From Isotricha intestinalis (taxonomy: Eukaryota > Ciliophora > Litostomatea > Vestibuliferida > Isotrichidae): a DNA stretch of 51,710 bases. The notes under the pieces are model-generated. The model was not told the DNA's origin, did not search any database, and saw only the letters and a list, made by a program, of their open reading frames with translations. The stretch spans positions 1 through 51,710 of the forward strand of contig JAJJLU010003565.1 of the NCBI GenBank assembly GCA_023807065.1, in the 5' to 3' direction. Of the stretch, positions 9,387 to 18,915 are shown piece by piece (the stretch's first letter is position 1; each line of letters starts with the position of its first letter). The position numbers and the translations under genes were made by a program.

Positions 9387-12300
9387 TTAATTTTCTTTTA
9401 ATTTATAATTTCCATTTTTATCAAAATATCCTTGTTGATTTAAATTTATATCTTCCCATTCAGGATCAGGTTCATCTTCATCGTAATCATCATAAATTTC
9501 ATCTTTTACATTTTCTTCAATTTTTTCTTTAATCTTAATATCTTCTTCTATATAATTATTATTATTTGAAAAAGGATTAAAATCAAAATAAGGTTCAATT
9601 AACTTTTGTTCATCTTCACATTCTTCTTCTTCTTCTCTATTTTCATCAATAATATTAATATTACCGAAGTTATAATTTAAAAGAGAATCTCTTAAAATAT
9701 TTTTTATATTAAAATTCATATCTTCTGTTCCCGAAGATTCAAAATCAATATTAAAATTATTATTACTATTTGAATCATAATTCTGAGAGTTCATTCTTTC
9801 TAATTGAATATTTTCATTTTGGAATTTATTAAATATTTCATTTGAATTTAATGATTTAAAATCATATTCTAATATTTGTTCTTCTTCTTCTTTTTTTTCA
9901 TTTTTCTTTTTTTCTTCAATTTTTGTTTCTTCTAAATTTATTTTTATTTCATTTTCAAATTGAGGAATAAAAGCATTTTTTAAATTTGAAAAAGCATTAT
10001 ATTGTTCTATTAATTCTTTTGTTCTTAAAGATAATTCTTCTTTTTTTTCTTCTTTTTTATTATTTTCTTTTTTATTTATTTCTATTTCTTTTTCTGGTAT
10101 TTCTATTTTTATTTCTTCTTTACTTTCTTCTTTTGTTATTTCTGATATTTTATTTTCTATAATTTTTTTTTCGCTTTCTAAAAATATTTTTTCTGTTTTA
10201 TTTCTTTTTCTTTTTTTTTTCTGCTTTTCTTCTTTTGGAAAGTTTAATATTAATTCATTTATTTTTTTAGCAAATTCTTCATAAAATTCATCATTTCTTT
10301 TTATATAAGATTTTATAAATTCATTTTCAATTTTAAATTCAGAAAAATCATCTTCTTTTAAATATTTAACATTAAATAAATTATCTTTTTTCAAAGATAA
10401 TTTTATTATAAGGAAAGTACAACTAAATATTAAACATAAAAATAAAATTTTTAATATTCCAAATTCAAAAAATGAGTTTTTAGAATATAATAAATTTTCA
10501 TCGATTTTTAATATAATATTTAAAGAAATATTTTGACAAATTCCATATTCTAAAAATAAAGTATAAATAAAATCATTAAAATTATATAAAACCGGGATTT
10601 TAATTGATAAAATTTCAGATTGATTGATTTGAATAATATCATTAATTGAATTAGTATAATCAATATAATTAAATTTAATATTTCTAATTTGTAAATCAAA
10701 ATTACCGACATTCTTAATTTTAATATCTTTATTTAAAAAAGTTAAAGGTTCATTAACATTTAATATAATAGTATTATTAATTCCTAAAATATTATCAATA
10801 TAAAATAAAGGAACACCTTCTCCTCCTTTTCCATTTAACTTTACAAAACTTATAAAAGTTTGATTATTTCTTAAAACTAAAACTGAATTAATATCTAAGT
10901 TTGTCATTGGTGAATAAATAATTGGTCCTACTTTTACTATTTTACCTGGATTTATTGTTATTAAATTTGATGCTTTTTTATCTAAATATACTTCTTTATA
11001 ATTATTTTTTAATTCTATATCAATATTATATGATAAAAGAGCACTTTTACTTTTTGATAATATGTTTTTTAAGAATATTTCGTTTTTTGATATTGTTTTA
11101 TATCTACATAATATATTTTTTATTTTTCTATTGTTTTTATCTTTTAATTTTGAATTAATTTTATTTATAAAATTATCTTCAATATTATTAATATTAATAT
11201 CCTTTGGACTAAATAATATTTCAGGATTAAATATAAAGGAATTTTTATCTATAAAATAACAAGAAAAATTATAATATTCATTATATAAATCATTAAAATT
11301 TGGAATATTAATATCTGAAAAATTAAATTTACTTCCGAAAAATTTTAAATCTGCAATAAAAGGTTTAACAGTTAAAATCTTATCTGTAGGATTATAAATA
11401 TTAATAAATTTTTTAAAAGAATCTCCAATTTGAACAATATTAAAATTAACTTCTTGGGTATATTTAAAATCTGGTATTAATCCATTTTTAATACTAAACG
11501 TTAAATTTTTGGGTCCTAAAGAAGTATAAACAGTAACATTTTTATTAATAATAGAAATTTCTTTAAAAAATTGTTTTAATTGTTTCCATTGAAATAATTG
11601 AAAATAAGATATCATATATTTATTTCTGTCTATTATTTTAGAGTATAAAATCCTATAAGGATTAATATTTAATATAGCAATTAAATTAGAATTATTTTGA
11701 GATGAAAAATTATAATTTGTGTAATTTTCATATGTTATTATATAAGGAAATTTTGTTAAGACTTTTAAAACTTTTATATTTAAAGGATAAGTATGTTCTA
11801 TTGTTATTGGAACTTTTAAAGTATTATGATAATTTATTATATCGTAATAAAAATAAAGATTTGATGGAATAAAATATATTTTTCCTTTTACTATATTCAT
11901 TTTAATTTCAAAATGTTTTACTTTACTATTTTCAAAAATAAAAGAAATTTTTTCCGAATAATTTCCTTTTTTAATTAATTTGGTATTAATAATTAAATTA
12001 AAGTAAAATTCTGAAAAAGGTGGTAAGCTAATTTTTTTAATTATTTTTGAATCTTTTTCTAAAAATAATTTTTTAGATGTTGTTTTTATTTTAAATGAAA
12101 TATTCATATTATTTTGGTTTTTAAAAATAAGATATCTTGTTATATTTTTTTTTAAAGGAATATCACCTATATCAAAAATATCTGAAGTTAAAGGATCATT
12201 AACATTAAAAAGAGTTTTAAATAAATTTAATTCTTCACACATTTCTAAACTTCCATTATTTAATTTACAAATAGATAAATCAAATGATTTATCATATATT

Positions 12301-13973
12301 GTAAAAGGAAGAATATAAAAAGAATTTAAACAATTTCTTAAAGGAATATAATAATTTTTAACATTTAAAGTTGAAAAATTTTTTTCTACTTTCATTTCAA
12401 TTTTTAAAGAGTTTTTGTTTGGACTCCAAAAATTTACTTTGAAAAAATTTGTAATATTTAAACTTTCATAAGATTTATTATTTCCTGTTAAATCAAAGGG
12501 AATTTGATTTGGAAAATTAATTCTATGAATATAATAATTATTATCTAGATTTTCTATATTTAAATTATTATTCATTATGAAATTTTTATCTTCATTAGTT
12601 TCATAATAAAATCTATATTTTAATTTAATTATAGGCTTTATTTTATTATTTGTTTCTAAATAAAAAGTACCTTTGAATTTTTTATTTTCATTATATTTTA
12701 TTTCTGAGGAATTTAAAAAAAGAAATCCTACAGTTTTTGTTTGGTTAAAATTTAAAATTATATAATCTTCTTTTTTAATAAAGCCAATATAATTTTCATT
12801 ATTTTTAAAAAAAATACCTTTAATTATTAATTTTTGTTTTTCATATTTATTACTTATACTAATGGGAATAACTCTAATTTCTTTATTAAAATTTTTAATA
12901 ATTCCAAAATCAAAAAAAGAAGGAAAAATATTAAAAGGAATATTATCAATTTGAATTAGAACAGGAATAGAAATAATATCTTTATTTGTTATTAAATTTA
13001 TTAAACCATATTCACTTCCGGAATAATCATCAAATATATTTAAATTTAAAATTTTTTTATTTGATTTAGGAGAAATATCAATATCTTTATTAATTCCATT
13101 ATTAAATGAGATACTTATTGAATTAAAATTATTAATAATATCATTAATTATTAAAGGCTCTGAATGAGGATTATAAATTGAAATTTCAGATGAAAATAAT
13201 TTTCCTTTATTCCATATTCTAAAATATAATGGTTTGATTTTATAATTATTTTCTATTCCTTTTATTTGAATTGGATATATTATATTATATAATTGATTGT
13301 CTAAGAGATATTCAATGTAAATATTTCCTTTTATTGTTTCTAATAAATCTGGTAATATTATTATTTGAAAAATATGTGATTCTCCTGAATAAAGATTTTT
13401 AGGATATATTATTTTTTGATTAATATTTTTTTCTATTTTAATTTGATATAAATCAGATTTAACATCTAAAAGAAGAATATTTTTATCAAAATAATTTTCC
13501 ATTTTTAAATTAGTAATTGAAGGAATGCATATTTGTTTTTCTATATTAATTTTATCAGGAGTAAATATTATTTTATCTTTTATTGTTTCAAAAGTTTCAA
13601 TATTTTTAATGTTTTTAATTAAATTAATCTTCTTATTAAAATATTCTTCTTTGTTTGGGTAAATAAAGGTAATAATATTATCTGAATATTTTGTTAAATT
13701 AAAATTTAACTTTTTTGTTATAATTTTTGATATTTGAAATTTATTGTATGTTACTTGAACATCAACTAAAATATTTGAAGGTAAGATGTATAAATACTTA
13801 TTAAATTCTAAATTTTTATTATATTTAAGTTCATTTAAAATTTTATTTTTTGAAAATATTTTTGAATTTTCTAAAAATAAATTTTGATTTTGTTTTAATG
13901 TTTTTTGACTATATATTTCATTTAAAAAAATGAAAAGATAAAGAATCAACTTAAAAATTTGTTTAATTTTCAT
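9387..13973 (-). CDS. TMEM131-like type I membrane protein
   Basis: At 1528 residues this is the largest protein in the window. It starts with a clear signal peptide (KQIFKLILYLFIFLNEIYSQ region), continues with about 1150 residues of beta-rich, N-glycosylation-site-rich sequence made of repeated immunoglobulin/PapD-like segments (for example PLYFRIWNKGKLFSSEISIY and PSFFDFGIIKNFNKEI, which follow the 'L.FG......+.....N' ASH/PapD pattern), has one transmembrane helix near residue 1175 (FGILKILFLCLIFSCTFLII), and ends in a long Lys/Glu-rich cytoplasmic tail finishing with acidic and aromatic residues (DPEWEDINLNQQGYF). This order matches TMEM131 (human about 1880 residues), whose lumenal PapD-like domains bind secretory cargo while the tail binds TRAPPIII. 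The family call rests on architecture and a few motifs. It overlaps no other gene and ends in TAA. Confidence 0.6.
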   Translation of the reverse strand: MKIKQIFKLILYLFIFLNEIYSQKTLKQNQNLFLENSKIFSKNKILNELKYNKNLEFNKYLYILPSNILVDVQVTYNKFQISKIITKKLNFNLTKYSDNIITFIYPNKEEYFNKKINLIKNIKNIETFETIKDKIIFTPDKINIEKQICIPSITNLKMENYFDKNILLLDVKSDLYQIKIEKNINQKIIYPKNLYSGESHIFQIIILPDLLETIKGNIYIEYLLDNQLYNIIYPIQIKGIENNYKIKPLYFRIWNKGKLFSSEISIYNPHSEPLIINDIINNFNSISISFNNGINKDIDISPKSNKKILNLNIFDDYSGSEYGLINLITNKDIISIPVLIQIDNIPFNIFPSFFDFGIIKNFNKEIRVIPISISNKYEKQKLIIKGIFFKNNENYIGFIKKEDYIILNFNQTKTVGFLFLNSSEIKYNENKKFKGTFYLETNNKIKPIIKLKYRFYYETNEDKNFIMNNNLNIENLDNNYYIHRINFPNQIPFDLTGNNKSYESLNITNFFKVNFWSPNKNSLKIEMKVEKNFSTLNVKNYYIPLRNCLNSFYILPFTIYDKSFDLSICKLNNGSLEMCEELNLFKTLFNVNDPLTSDIFDIGDIPLKKNITRYLIFKNQNNMNISFKIKTTSKKLFLEKDSKIIKKISLPPFSEFYFNLIINTKLIKKGNYSEKISFIFENSKVKHFEIKMNIVKGKIYFIPSNLYFYYDIINYHNTLKVPITIEHTYPLNIKVLKVLTKFPYIITYENYTNYNFSSQNNSNLIAILNINPYRILYSKIIDRNKYMISYFQLFQWKQLKQFFKEISIINKNVTVYTSLGPKNLTFSIKNGLIPDFKYTQEVNFNIVQIGDSFKKFINIYNPTDKILTVKPFIADLKFFGSKFNFSDINIPNFNDLYNEYYNFSCYFIDKNSFIFNPEILFSPKDININNIEDNFINKINSKLKDKNNRKIKNILCRYKTISKNEIFLKNILSKSKSALLSYNIDIELKNNYKEVYLDKKASNLITINPGKIVKVGPIIYSPMTNLDINSVLVLRNNQTFISFVKLNGKGGEGVPLFYIDNILGINNTIILNVNEPLTFLNKDIKIKNVGNFDLQIRNIKFNYIDYTNSINDIIQINQSEILSIKIPVLYNFNDFIYTLFLEYGICQNISLNIILKIDENLLYSKNSFFEFGILKILFLCLIFSCTFLIIKLSLKKDNLFNVKYLKEDDFSEFKIENEFIKSYIKRNDEFYEEFAKKINELILNFPKEEKQKKKRKRNKTEKIFLESEKKIIENKISEITKEESKEEIKIEIPEKEIEINKKENNKKEEKKEELSLRTKELIEQYNAFSNLKNAFIPQFENEIKINLEETKIEEKKKNEKKEEEEQILEYDFKSLNSNEIFNKFQNENIQLERMNSQNYDSNSNNNFNIDFESSGTEDMNFNIKNILRDSLLNYNFGNINIIDENREEEEECEDEQKLIEPYFDFNPFSNNNNYIEEDIKIKEKIEENVKDEIYDDYDEDEPDPEWEDINLNQQGYFDKNGNYKLKEN

Positions 13974-14039
13974 TTAAAAAAAAGAAATTTAATTGATTGA
14001 ATTAATTAATAAATAAAATAATTTTTTTAGAAACTTTAT

Positions 14040-15922
14040 AAATAAAATTAAAATAATAATAAATTAATCTAATCCTATTTTTTTTTCATATGATAAAGAA
14101 AAAGTTTTATCTAATTCTAATTGATTAAATATAGAAAAATTAATTTATATTCTTCATCTTTTTATGATATACTGTTTTTTATAAATATAATTTTTAAATA
14201 ATGTCCTCCTATTCCTTCAATAAGAAAAATTTTTACTATTTTTAATTAGATTTCTCTTTTAGGGATTTTTTTTTCTCTATGAGTTTCCCACAAAATAAAC
14301 ATTCATAATAACAATTTCCTTTTAAATGTTCTTTTTTTATTAAATATTCTAATCATTTATCTAATGTTAATTATTCATTTTTTTTCCCTATCTATATATT
14401 TGGTATATTATTTATAAAAGAAAAATAAAGATTTTCTTTTTCATTTCATATTATATAAAAATGTAAAATTCATTCACTTTAAATATTTATTTGTCCTATT
14501 TATTCCTTCAAGAATAAATTTATATTTTGAATTATAAAAGAATAATGAAATGATGGATTTATAATAATCATTAAATAAAATTAGAATCTTTATCAAATTC
14601 TATTCTAATTAACCATAGTCATTTTTTTCAAAATATAGATTATTTGAATAATAATCTATAACTCTTAAACATAAATCATTTAAATTATCTTCAATTTTAA
14701 AAACAAAAACTATTTTATTTTCTTTTTTTTATACTAATATCTTTTTAATAAACAAAATTTGAAAATGATGATTTTTATTATTTATTGGTTTTTGATTCTT
14801 CTTTTAAATTATTTTTATTATTAATATATTCAATAAACAATAAACTTTTTTCTTTACCTGTTAAAAAAATTGAGATAAAATATCTTCTTTTAAAATTTGA
14901 TTATTGAATTGATTAATCAAAACTAAATTATTTTAATTACCTAATTATTTGGGAAAAAATCACAACTATCTTTAATATTATTTTTATTATAATGATTAAT
15001 TAAATAGGAATATCATCTTTTAAAATTGCAGATAATATATAAATAAAATAATCAATTAAATAGATTTTTCTTTTAAAGAAAAATCAGATTTATATAAAAA
15101 AAGTTGACAATCATTAAAAAGTGTAAAATAAATCAATAATAATTGATATATTTCTTCTATTAAATAAATAGAAAAATCTTCAAAATAATTTTATTAGAAT
15201 TATTATTATTTTTAATTATTTCTTCATTATTTAAATCCTTTTAAATATCTATTAAAAATTGATTTGCATCTTGTTACTCATACTTTTTATATAATTCATT
15301 ATAATTTCAATTGTTTCTTTTAAACTTTTTGAAATTTTTCTTCTTAATTATTTTGAATCCTTAATTGTTCTAATAATTTAACAATTATTTCTCTATTTAA
15401 TCCTAATTATTTAATATTTTATTAAATTTTTATTTTTCCTAATTATATTTTAGATATTTTATTTATTAAGTTAACTATTTCAAATAAGATATTTTATTTT
15501 TTCTAAAAACTTTTTTTTTCCTTATAAAAAATAAAAGGTTCTTTTGTTTTATTAATAACTTCAAAAACATAATCATAACCATAATAGATTTAGGAAAACT
15601 ATAATATAATTTATATTTCCAGATTTATCTTTCATATGCTTTTAATAAAATATTTTATTGATAGTTAATTTCATCAGTATTTAGATAATGATTTAAATTA
15701 TTAATAATATCTTTATTTATTATTTGTCATGATATTTATATTTATTATTATTATTATTATTTTCAATATTAAATTCCTTTGTTTATTTAATTTATTATTA
15801 ACTAAGTCAACATATTTTTCCCATTTTTTAAACTATATTTTGGAAATACAATATTCATTTTCTTCATTATATTTGTTTTCATAATTTGAGAATTAAAATA
15901 AAAATTTAACTTGTTCATACAT
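14040..15922 (-). pseudogene. Decayed DUSP-type ubiquitin-specific protease (USP4/11/15-like)
   Basis: Read on the minus strand, the region holds USP landmarks in the right order but split among frames. It opens with ATG at 15920-15922. A DUSP-like segment follows (FKKWEKYV), with TAG at 15833-15835 where DUSP domains have a conserved Trp. The USP box reads YE-stop-QDANQFLIDI at about 15255-15280, with TAA (15274-15276) replacing the first Gln of the QQDA motif. Further on are a finger-like segment (KEHLKGNCYYECLFCGKL, about 14281-14337) with a CxxC, and a His-box-like EGIGGHY near 14198-14218. Many TAA, a few TAG and TGA codons interrupt the frame, and several joins need a one-base change in an A or T run. 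I could not find the Cys box, nor the stretch between the fingers and His box. I read this as a pseudogene of a deubiquitinase. Confidence 0.75.
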
Positions 15923-16298
15923 TCTTAATCAATTATTTCTATTTATTTTTAAAAATATGTATTATTATTTTTGAAAAGAAAAATGAAATAGGGAAATTAA
16001 TATTTTAATAATTAATACATTATGAAAAGATAAATAATTATATTTAGTCATTTACAAAAAAGAGTTTATATTTTTGGCATTTTTTTAAACTCTTTTTTTT
16101 TCATCGTTAAAATCCTTAAAAATTTTTATTTTATTAAATTTAAAAAAAAATATTTCATTCAGATTATTTTTAATAATATTAATAAAGATTTTTTCTTAAA
16201 AAAAGATATATTTTTATAGGTTAAAAGAAAAAATGAAATATAAAATAGTTAATATTGAACCTAAAATATATTTAATGAAAAAAAAAAAATTAATATAA
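15923..16298. other. Intergenic region between the protease relic and the AT-hook gene
   Basis: This 376-base AT-rich stretch lies upstream of both the minus-strand protease relic and the plus-strand AT-hook gene, so it should hold the promoter of the latter. I see no open frame, repeat or RNA gene in it. Confidence 0.4.
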
Positions 16299-17189
16299 AT
16301 GAATTTTAAATATGACAATACTTTATGGTTGTTCAATCCAGAATACAATTATTTTCCATTTAAAGAAGATATGAAAAATAATGATAAATTTTATTCAGTA
16401 TTCAAAACAAATGATAATTCAATTGAAAATTTTCATGAAAATAATGTTGACCGAAAAGACAATGAAACGATATATATCTATGAAAAAAAAGAAGATCAGT
16501 TTTTAAAAAATGACAATGAACAAATAATATATGATTATAATAACCAAAGTTTTTATCATAATTTCATAAATTCATCCGATCCTTTAAAATTAAATACAAA
16601 CTATTTATTTAATGAAGATGAAATTCAAATAGAAAAAAAAAAGAAAAGAGGAAGAAGAAAAAAAGATGAAGATACAAGGGATTGTATTCACAGAAGCACA
16701 GATGTTGATAATGTCTTTTATAAATTAAAAGTTCATGCAATGAAAAGTATTTATGATATATTAAATAAATCATATCAAATAAATCATAAAGGAAAATTTA
16801 ATAAAATCGCAGGAGACATTATAAAAGATGGTAAAAAAGATTCAAATTTAGAATTTTTTAACAGTCCAATTGAAAAAATATTATTAAAAAGAAAATCAAA
16901 AAGACATGATAATTCAAATAATTTAGAAAATGAAGAAATAATTAAATACACAAAAGAGGATAAAATTGGTAAAAGAATTTTAGAAATGAAATTTGATGAT
17001 TATGTAAAAAATATTTTTATGAAATATAATAATGAAGATTTTATAAAAGAATTCAGAGTAGAATCAAAATCATTATTTAGTGTAATTAATTTACCTTATG
17101 AACAAAAAAATACTATGAAAGAATTAGTTGAATTTGGAATCATAAATCATTTTAAAAAAATAAATGGAAGAGTCAGAAAAAAAAAATAA
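16299..17189 (+). CDS. AT-hook protein, first of a tandem pair
   Basis: A 296-residue protein of no family I can name. The acidic, aromatic N-terminal third (NTLWLFNPEYNYFPF) is probably unstructured. At about residues 110-118 is a basic KKKRGRRKK motif, the core of an AT-hook. Next comes a conserved-looking block, HRSTDVDNVFYKLKVHAMKS followed by IYDILNK, then a helical C-terminal half. The downstream gene has the same plan: an RGRKPK hook, then His plus a DQFDILLNKFKVRVFDSI block and a matching C-terminal half, so the two are diverged tandem paralogues. I infer nuclear AT-rich DNA binding. No signal peptide or membrane segment. Ends in TAA after a run of Lys codons. Confidence 0.75.
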   Translation: MNFKYDNTLWLFNPEYNYFPFKEDMKNNDKFYSVFKTNDNSIENFHENNVDRKDNETIYIYEKKEDQFLKNDNEQIIYDYNNQSFYHNFINSSDPLKLNTNYLFNEDEIQIEKKKKRGRRKKDEDTRDCIHRSTDVDNVFYKLKVHAMKSIYDILNKSYQINHKGKFNKIAGDIIKDGKKDSNLEFFNSPIEKILLKRKSKRHDNSNNLENEEIIKYTKEDKIGKRILEMKFDDYVKNIFMKYNNEDFIKEFRVESKSLFSVINLPYEQKNTMKELVEFGIINHFKKINGRVRKKK

Positions 17190-17454
17190 TAATTTATTAG
17201 ATAGTTAGAAATAGATAATTATTTTATTTATTATTTATTATTATTTAATATAAAAAAATAAATAAATTTAAACAATAAAATTACTTTTAAATTTTATTAA
17301 ACAATCAATTATTTATTAATATATTATGATTTAATTTTGAAAGATAAAATAATTTATAAGATATCAATTTAAAACACAGCAAAGAAAAAAAGTTGTGATC
17401 TTAACTCTTTTTTAAAAGAATAAAATATAAACAATAAATAAAAAAAAATATAAA

Positions 17455-18384
17455 ATGAGCGATTATGATTATTTAAATTATTTTTCTGATGAAGAAGATT
17501 CAGAAAATAATGATATTGATAGCATTAAATGTATAAATTTACTTTTTAAAGAAAAAAAAGAAGAATTAGATTGGTTTGATTCGGATGAACCAAAAGAATT
17601 TATTTCAACACAACCTTCGAACGAAGAAAAAATAAATGAAAATAAAGGATATGAAAACTTAAAAGAAGAAACTCAGGAAATAATTATAGTTGTGGAAAAT
17701 ATAAAAGAAGAAAGTTTAGAAAAATTAGAAAAAAATGAAGAAGATATAAAACCAACAAGAGGAAGAAAACCAAAAAATTCAAAAGAATGTGGAAAACATA
17801 ATAAAGATCAATTTGATATATTATTAAATAAATTTAAAGTTAGAGTTTTTGATTCTATATATTATGGTATTAATAACTTGTTAGAAAAAGAAAATATAAA
17901 AGATAAGATCTTAAAAACTGATGGAATAATTACAAAAGAAACAAAATTAGAATTAAATAAATTATTTTTTAAATCAAGAATTAAAACTTTTCTGTCTTAT
18001 GATATTTCAAAAAAATATAAAAATTATCCTAAAGAATATAATAAACAGATTATTGATGATTTATTAAAATATAGTTGCAATTATAGAATTCTTGATTTTT
18101 TAAATTTAACAATAGATAATTTTATTTCTAAATATTTTATGTCTGATCCACAAGACTTTTTTGATAAATATAAAATCGAGAATCCATATTTATTATATTC
18201 TTTAAAAACTATATCAAATGAAGAAAGAGAAATGTTTAAAACTCAATTTAAAGATGGAATTTTAGAAACATTAAAGAAAAAAGAAGGCAGAAATAGATCA
18301 GATCCAGAATTAAAAATAAATAGAAGAAAATATTTTGAATACCTTATAAAAGAAAATCAAAAAGAAAATCAAACAAACTTTTAA
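17455..18384 (+). CDS. AT-hook protein, second of a tandem pair
   Basis: A 309-residue paralogue of the gene 266 bases upstream. An acidic N-terminus (YFSDEEDSENNDID) is followed by TRGRKPKNSKE near residue 101, an AT-hook core, then GKHNKDQFDILLNKFKVRVF, which aligns with HRSTDVDNVFYKLKVHAMKS of its neighbour. The rest is helical, with KYFMSDPQDFFDKYKIENPY aligning with KNIFMKYNNEDFIKEFRVES. Identity between the pair is low, so the duplication is old or evolving fast. Such proteins often belong to expanded lineage-specific families; a role in gene regulation is inference from the hook only. Start is the first ATG (MSDYDYLNYF); stop is TAA. Confidence 0.75.
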   Translation: MSDYDYLNYFSDEEDSENNDIDSIKCINLLFKEKKEELDWFDSDEPKEFISTQPSNEEKINENKGYENLKEETQEIIIVVENIKEESLEKLEKNEEDIKPTRGRKPKNSKECGKHNKDQFDILLNKFKVRVFDSIYYGINNLLEKENIKDKILKTDGIITKETKLELNKLFFKSRIKTFLSYDISKKYKNYPKEYNKQIIDDLLKYSCNYRILDFLNLTIDNFISKYFMSDPQDFFDKYKIENPYLLYSLKTISNEEREMFKTQFKDGILETLKKKEGRNRSDPELKINRRKYFEYLIKENQKENQTNF

Positions 18385-18501
18385 ATCTAATTACCCTTGA
18401 ATTTCTTTAAAATAATTATAAAAAGTAAATAATAAAACTATATATTTTTATATATAAGAACCAAAAATAATAGAATTCTTTTTATATTTCAAAACAAATT
18501 C

Positions 18502-18774
18502 TTATTCATAATCATAATCATAATTATCAATTTGAATTTCATCTGAATAAGCTTCTCTAATTAAATTTCCATGACCTTTCCAAGTGTATTTTCCACCAGA
18601 ACCTCCTTTTGATATTTCTTTTCCTCTTCCAGTTCTTGAAATATGTCTATCATATAATCTATTTTTTAATTGTTCTGGTTTTTTTAAATTATCTTTCATC
18701 CATTTTTTATACACAAGATGTGATTCTTTATTATTTTTCTTCATATGCATCTCTTCTGGCATTTCATGATTCAT
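18502..18774 (-). CDS. Small protein with a PDCD4-type GGxGGK ribosome-binding motif
   Basis: A 90-residue basic protein. Its middle reads DRHISRTGRGKEISKGGSGG followed by KYTWKG, then an acidic tyrosine-rich end (IDNYDYDYE). This closely follows the stretch just before the first MA3 domain in PDCD4 and plant MA3 proteins (DRRSRSGKGRG..KKGGAGGKG.WG, then DPNYD). In PDCD4 the N-terminal region contacts the 40S ribosomal subunit. Here the motif makes up nearly the whole protein and no MA3 domain follows. I infer a small RNA- or ribosome-associated protein, perhaps like SERBP1/HABP4-type dormancy factors. The start MNHEMPEEMHM is the first ATG; the stop is TAA. Confidence 0.75.
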   Translation of the reverse strand: MNHEMPEEMHMKKNNKESHLVYKKWMKDNLKKPEQLKNRLYDRHISRTGRGKEISKGGSGGKYTWKGHGNLIREAYSDEIQIDNYDYDYE

Positions 18775-18915
18775 TTTTTATTTTATTTTACTTCTTTTTT
18801 ACTCCTTTTATATTATTTTTTTAAAATTTTTTTTTTTTTTATAATATTATAAATATTTTAAATATTTTAAATACTCAATTAAATATTTTAAATACTCATA
18901 AAAAAAAAATATTAT

